Assembly (NCBI GenBank): GCA_026390015.1
Contig: JAPLGS010000108.1
Span: forward strand, 1 to 42,001
DNA: 42,001 nucleotides
Source: Chloroflexota bacterium
Lineage (GTDB): Bacteria; Chloroflexota; Anaerolineae; Anaerolineales; Villigracilaceae
Direction of reading: 5' to 3'
Made by a program: the position numbers and the translations under genes. Shown here piece after piece: positions 37,806-42,001 of the stretch; position 1 is the stretch's first letter, and each line of letters begins with the position of its first letter. The notes beneath the pieces were generated by a model, which was not told where the DNA came from, made no database searches, and was given only the letters and a program-made list of their open reading frames with translations.

Positions 37806-39941
37806 TCAAAGAGGGCTTTTTTTGAATTGAATATTGGCATGTATCAGCGTCCCACCCGCTGTATATCCATTCAAGCCGGGGATTTGGATCTTAAATTTGT
37901 CAGCAAACCCATGTCTACCAAAATCATAGATATCCAGAATAAACGCGAGGTTGTCTTTGCCGTTGACAGTTGCATAGCCAGTAAGAACGGCATGACTCCC
38001 GCGGATGTTTAGTACCTTAAACGATGTGGCTTTCAAAAAGATATTTGCACCATGATCTCTAAAGACCAGGTCGACGGAAGGGGTCAGCGCAATGTTCGAA
38101 TACCCAACATTGATCCCAAAGGTAATCTCGTTACCCCGATGAAATACAAAATTTCCTGCAGCCTCTACTTTGGCTAATGGAATCGGTGTATTGCTCAACG
38201 TGTCTGTGGGTGTGCTCGTTGATGTTTTGGCCGGTACTTTTGTAAGTGTTGATATATGCACCGCTGGATTGATTCTCGTCGATGTGGCGGTATTCGTCGG
38301 CGAAGTAGGAGTACGGGTTGGTGTCGATGTGGCGGTATTCGTCGGCGAAGTAGGAGTGCGGGTTGGAGTTAATGTTGCAGTATTTGTCGAAGTTTCTGGG
38401 ATGCGGGTCGGCGTTGATGTAGCTGTCTTTGTCAGAGTCGCAGCAATGCGGGTTGATGTCACTGTATTCGTTAGAGTTGACGGGATGCGGGTCGGTGTTG
38501 AGGTCGCGGTATTCGTTGGAGTTGCTGGGATGCGAGTTGGCGTCGATGTAGCAGTATTTGTCGAAGTTGCCGGGACGCGGGTTGGTGTCGACGTGGAGGT
38601 ATTCGTCGAAGTTGCCGGGACGCTGATCAAAGTTGAAGTCGATGTTGATGTGGCAGTATTCGTTAGAGTTGCAGGAATACGAGTTGGTGTCGCAGTATTC
38701 GTCGGCGGAGGATTGATTCCAATCTCGACCGCGCCAATATCACAAATCAAACTGCCGGCACCGAGCACCGGACGAGTAACACCGCGCTGGTCGGTGACCT
38801 CACAAGCACCGCCTCCACTGCCCGGCGCAGCCGGATTGCCTGCATCGATTGCCGGACTTCCCACCAGTAACGTGTACGTCGAAGTCGGCCCACCATTATT
38901 CGTTAGCGCTCCCAGCCTGGCGTTGATCGGGGCATTGTTGTTGCCCAACAGATCCCCAGTCCCGCCATTGAAATTACAGCCGTTAACGCCTATCAAATTG
39001 TGGCCGCCCGAAATGATCTTACCATCGCAATCTGGTCGGCTGTTATTACCGGTGGTGATATTTCCGGCGATAATGCTGTTCGCTACATTAACGCTCCCCC
39101 CATTCGCCATCAAACCTGTCGCCTGCTGAATACCCGTGTTGAGGGTGATCGTGACGTTGTTGAGTTGCAGATTGCCGTTTTTGTCGTTATAAACAGCCGA
39201 CGAATTGGCCTGACCAAGTGTGAAGGTGCTGTTGGTTACTGTGGCTGTGGAGTCATTGTAGAGCCCGCTTCCATTGTCTTGCCCATTGTTGGTTGAGAAT
39301 GTGCTGTTGGTAATGCTGGCCACGCCTCCGGGCCCAGCGTTATAAATGCCCGCGCCATTGGCGGCACCGGCATTAACTGCCTGCGTCAAGTTGGCGAAAA
39401 AAGTACTGTTCGCAACTTGCAACTGTCCACCTGAACTATTGAAAATTCCAGCGCCTGCTTGAGCGTGGTTAGATGCGATGACGCTGTTGATGATCGTTAA
39501 TACCCCGCTGCCCACATTCAAGATGCCGCCGCCTTGACCTAAGCCAGCTTCCCCATCACGGATGGTCAAATTGGAAATTGTCAGGTGGGCTGAGTTATTG
39601 ATCACACGGCTGGCGTGGTTGCCGCTGATGTTTAGATTCGCTGCGCCGGGTCCAATCAGGCTCAAGTCTTTGTCCACCACCAGTTCTCCGGTGGTCAAGA
39701 TAATCGTGCCGGCAAGTTCGATCGTGATGGTATCACCGGGCGCGGCGTCCGCGATCACCTGTCGCAGTGACCCTGGGCCGCTGTTATTCAGATTCGTCAC
39801 AACACCCGCGGCGGCGCTCACACTAAAGGGCATGCCAAATCCAAGGAAAAGCGCAAACCCTACGAGCACCAACATCAGAAGACGATTGGTGCTAATATGT
39901 TTTTTAATGCAGGTAGCAAGCTTTACAAATAAAACGATCAT
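37806..39941 (-). CDS. Secreted beta-helix surface protein with PT-rich linker
   Basis: The 711-residue protein has a long signal peptide (residues ~1-45, NRLLMLVLVGFALFLGFGMP then FSVSAAAG). Residues ~45-400 show the pattern VTNLNNSGPGSLRQVIADAA, then repeated strands such as VINNSAHLTISNLTIRDGEA and ITNSTFSTNNGQDNGSG. This is a right-handed parallel beta-helix of the polymorphic-surface-protein type. Residues ~408-588 are a Pro/Thr linker of ~14-residue units (PATSTNTATSTPTRI). The last ~120 residues form a beta domain (GANIFLKATSFKVLNIRGSH, ATVNGKDNLAFILDIYD) also found at the end of the next gene. It is likely exposed on the cell surface and O-glycosylatable. The start follows AAGGA. Function unknown. 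Confidence 0.82.
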   Translation of the reverse strand: MIVLFVKLATCIKKHISTNRLLMLVLVGFALFLGFGMPFSVSAAAGVVTNLNNSGPGSLRQVIADAAPGDTITIELAGTIILTTGELVVDKDLSLIGPGAANLNISGNHASRVINNSAHLTISNLTIRDGEAGLGQGGGILNVGSGVLTIINSVIASNHAQAGAGIFNSSGGQLQVANSTFFANLTQAVNAGAANGAGIYNAGPGGVASITNSTFSTNNGQDNGSGLYNDSTATVTNSTFTLGQANSSAVYNDKNGNLQLNNVTITLNTGIQQATGLMANGGSVNVANSIIAGNITTGNNSRPDCDGKIISGGHNLIGVNGCNFNGGTGDLLGNNNAPINARLGALTNNGGPTSTYTLLVGSPAIDAGNPAAPGSGGGACEVTDQRGVTRPVLGAGSLICDIGAVEIGINPPPTNTATPTRIPATLTNTATSTSTSTLISVPATSTNTSTSTPTRVPATSTNTATSTPTRIPATPTNTATSTPTRIPSTLTNTVTSTRIAATLTKTATSTPTRIPETSTNTATLTPTRTPTSPTNTATSTPTRTPTSPTNTATSTRINPAVHISTLTKVPAKTSTSTPTDTLSNTPIPLAKVEAAGNFVFHRGNEITFGINVGYSNIALTPSVDLVFRDHGANIFLKATSFKVLNIRGSHAVLTGYATVNGKDNLAFILDIYDFGRHGFADKFKIQIPGLNGYTAGGTLIHANIQFKKSPL

Positions 39942-40262
39942 AAGGCAAAATCCTTGGAAGCTTAAAGGTCAAATCCTTGCCGCTCCGAAAAAAACAAAAA
40001 TATTTTAAATACAAAGATACGGAGAAATAAACTTTTGTTTTTATTCGTATTACTTCGTGTATAACTCTTTTTCTGATTGCCAGAGTTAGTCCTTGTAAAG
40101 ATCCAATCTAACGTCACTCTCTTCAAAATTTATATTTATAAAAAGATTGTGAAATAAGGCCCAGCGCACGCACTGGACCCCATTTCTTCGTGATAAACAT
40201 GTTTGTCAGCAACAGTCAAGACCTATTCCATATTGCGCTGCCAGTCATGAAAATACTACATA
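39942..40262. other. Intergenic region between the two large surface-protein genes
   Basis: These 321 bp hold a decayed palindromic repeat (about 40012-40070, ACGGAGAAATAAAC...TTACTTCGTGTATAAC), two near-repeats of CAAAATCCTTG/TCAAATCCTTG at 39953-39997, and a terminator-like stem near 40153. No ORF with support is seen. Confidence 0.45.
40153..40187 (-). terminator. Imperfect terminator-like stem below the Ig-repeat gene
   Basis: GAAAT..GG-CCAG pairs with CTGG-CC..ATTTC with small bulges, about 75 bp past the stop at 40263. It is a moderate candidate only. Confidence 0.4.
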
Positions 40263-42001
40263 TCAATTTGTTAAAATTTCAATCTGAATATTGCCGCTTT
40301 CCAGTACCCCACCCGCGGAATATCCATTCATAGCGGGAATTTGGATCATGAAGGTGTCGGAAGATCCTAGTCTGCCATTATCATAGACATCCAGAGTAAA
40401 CGCGACATTGGATTTACCATTAACGGTTGCATATCCAGTAATGAGGGCATGCTTCCCGCTGATGTTCTGCAACGTAAACGATGTGGCCTTCAAAGAGATA
40501 TTTGCGCCATTGTCAACAAAGGTCAATTCGCCAAATGGATTCGGGATATCAGAACTCTTATCTTCAGACTTAAAGATAAACCTGCTGCGACCATTATTCA
40601 CAACTCCTTCGCCCTTCACTTTACCAGGCGTGTTTGTAAGGGCAACGTTGTTGACGTTGATGGCAACGGTTTTGCCGAGAACAGTGTTGTAGTTGGCTGA
40701 GTCAGTTGGCGTGAAATTTACCGAGAGGATCTGCCCCGCGCCCGCATTCAAGACCGTGCCCGCTGCCGGGTTGTACACAAAACTTCCTAGTACCGAGGCC
40801 GTGGCATTCAACTGTATTCCGCTCAAAGCGCTGCCAAATGTGATGTCGGATGGGTTAGTCCATGTGATGGTGGGAGTGGCTTTGTTGACGTTGACTGCAA
40901 CCGTTGTGCCGAGAACGCTGTTGTAGTTGACAGAATCAGTTGGCGTGAAATCAACTGAGAGGGTTTGCCCCGCGCCCGCATTCAAGACCGTGCCCGCTGC
41001 CGGGTTGTACACAAAACTTCCTAGTACCGTGGCCGTGGCATTCAACTGTATTCCGCTCAAAGCGCTGCCAAATGTGATGTCGGACGGGTTAGCCCAGGTG
41101 ATGGTGGGAGTGGCTTTGTTGACGTTGATCGAAACAGTTGTGCCGAGAACATTGTTGTAATTGGCCGAATCGGTTGGCGTGAAATCAACCGAAAGTGTTT
41201 GGCCTGTGCCCGCATTCAAGACCGTACCAACTGACGGGGTGTACGCAAAAGTTCCTGGAACTGAGGCCGTGGCATTCAACTCTGTTCCGCTCAAGGCGCT
41301 GCCAAATGTGATATCGGCCGGGTTAGTCCAGGTGATAGTGGGAGTGGCTTTGTTGACATTGATGGCAACTTTTGTGCCGAGCACGCTGTTGTTGTTGACC
41401 GAATCAGTTGGCGTGAAATCAACCGAGAGAATCTGCCCAGCGCCCGCATTCAAGACCGTGCCCGCTGACGGATTATAAACAAAGGTGCCTTCAACTGAGG
41501 CCGTGGCATTCAACTCGGTTCCACTCAAGGCGCTGCCAAAGGTGATGTCGGCCGGGTTAGCCCAGGTGATGATGGGAGTGGCTTTGTTGACATTGATGGA
41601 AACGGTTGTGCCGGGCACACTGTTGTAGTTGGCCGCATCAATTGGCGCGAAAACAACCGAGAGAGTCTGCCCTGCGCCTGGATTCAAGACCGTGCCCGCG
41701 GCCGGGCTGTATAGAAAAATTCCTTGAACCGAGGCTGTGGCATTCAACTCTGTCCCGCTCAAGGCGCTGCCAAAGGTGATATCAGCCGGGTTAGCCCAGG
41801 TGATGATGGGAGTGGCTTTGTTGACGTTGATGGAAACTGTTATGCCGGGCACACTGTTGTAGTTGATCGAATCAATTGGCGCGAAATCAACCGAAAGGAT
41901 CTGCCCTAATCCTGTATTCAAAACCGTGCCCGCGGCCGGGCTGTATAGAAAAATTCCTTGAACCGAGGCTGTGGCATTCAACTCTGTCCCGCTCAAGGCA
42001 C
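40263..42001 (-). CDS. Surface protein of tandem 78-residue Ig-like (MBG-type) repeats, 5' end outside the window
   Basis: The reading frame is still open at the window edge, so the start lies beyond 42001. One partial and five full repeats of 78 residues (234 bp) are visible, each like NKATPTITWTNPSDITFGSA, LSGIQLNATASVLGSFVYNP, AAGTVLNAGAGQTLSVDFTP. This is the MBG/Big_3-like bacterial Ig fold of adhesins. After the repeats comes the same C-terminal beta domain as in the beta-helix protein (GANISLKATSFTLQNISGKH, ATVNGKSNVAFTLDVYD). I recall a similar C-terminal domain named post-COAP-1 in annotations, but cannot confirm it. An extended adhesive stalk is inferred. Confidence 0.83.
   Translation of the reverse strand, partial: ALSGTELNATASVQGIFLYSPAAGTVLNTGLGQILSVDFAPIDSINYNSVPGITVSINVNKATPIITWANPADITFGSALSGTELNATASVQGIFLYSPAAGTVLNPGAGQTLSVVFAPIDAANYNSVPGTTVSINVNKATPIITWANPADITFGSALSGTELNATASVEGTFVYNPSAGTVLNAGAGQILSVDFTPTDSVNNNSVLGTKVAINVNKATPTITWTNPADITFGSALSGTELNATASVPGTFAYTPSVGTVLNAGTGQTLSVDFTPTDSANYNNVLGTTVSINVNKATPTITWANPSDITFGSALSGIQLNATATVLGSFVYNPAAGTVLNAGAGQTLSVDFTPTDSVNYNSVLGTTVAVNVNKATPTITWTNPSDITFGSALSGIQLNATASVLGSFVYNPAAGTVLNAGAGQILSVNFTPTDSANYNTVLGKTVAINVNNVALTNTPGKVKGEGVVNNGRSRFIFKSEDKSSDIPNPFGELTFVDNGANISLKATSFTLQNISGKHALITGYATVNGKSNVAFTLDVYDNGRLGSSDTFMIQIPAMNGYSAGGVLESGNIQIEILTN

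Noticed and set aside
38170-39129. 319-codon plus-strand frame rich in Val and Gly (VDVAVFVG repeats)
   Set aside because: It is the antisense reading of the Pro/Thr linker of the beta-helix gene, with no start signal.

Overview
The window reads like chromosome from a Chloroflexota bacterium, most probably an Anaerolineae-type organism. This is an inference from gene content. The secreted proteins carry long Pro/Thr linkers of the PTNTATSTPTR type, there are cohesin- and dockerin-bearing surface proteins, there is a Chloroflexi-style secreted Ig-like domain, and intergenic 'ACAGAGA/TCTCTGTG' palindromes are frequent. I found no rRNA, tRNA, CRISPR array, transposase or phage gene. Most genes lie on the minus strand.

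Region 1 (1-4560) is a minus-strand operon divergent from a MarR-type regulator. In order of transcription it holds a frameshifted membrane protein, a 63-residue protein, a truncated ferredoxin leader, ribA, a SAM methyltransferase, a ferredoxin that has lost ligands, a small membrane protein and a TMEM175-like channel. A decayed metallo-beta-lactamase-fold gene follows marR. Region 2 (4560-7846) holds a glutaredoxin/thioredoxin-reductase fusion and an HxlR regulator facing three small dimeric alpha/beta-barrel-like proteins. Region 3 (7847-12551) is accessory and decaying. It has remnants of an exopolysaccharide locus (low-molecular-weight tyrosine phosphatase, two GDP-mannose dehydratase pieces, a sugar-phosphate transferase piece), HicA/HicB toxin-antitoxin genes, a duplicated helical protein, a 21-bp tandem array and an AbiEii-like nucleotidyltransferase.

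Region 4 (12593-37310) is the most interesting part. It encodes two membrane-anchored cohesin proteins, two secreted proteins carrying both cohesin and dockerin modules, a response regulator that appears tethered in the membrane with an extracellular domain, a beta-propeller lipoprotein, a 2661-residue membrane-embedded MnxG-like multicopper oxidase, a paralogue of that oxidase's membrane domain, a Tat-exported CotA-like multicopper oxidase, a reduced ATP-grasp-like protein, a degenerate receiver and a large secreted Ig-like protein. Four promoters in this region share one tripartite element: a GACTA-n3-TAGTC dyad, a 9-bp gap, then a box of about 51 bp bounded by GACTTCGG/GACTTTGG and AGTAC. 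This points to a co-regulated extracellular copper-oxidase system. Manganese(II) oxidation is the best guess for its chemistry, by family resemblance only.

Region 5 (37310-42001) holds two large surface proteins, one a beta-helix with a PT linker and the other made of tandem 78-residue Ig-like repeats. They share the same C-terminal domain. A 167-bp MITE-like repeat occurs three times in the window (5876, 11137, 33198), with a decayed relative at 37646.
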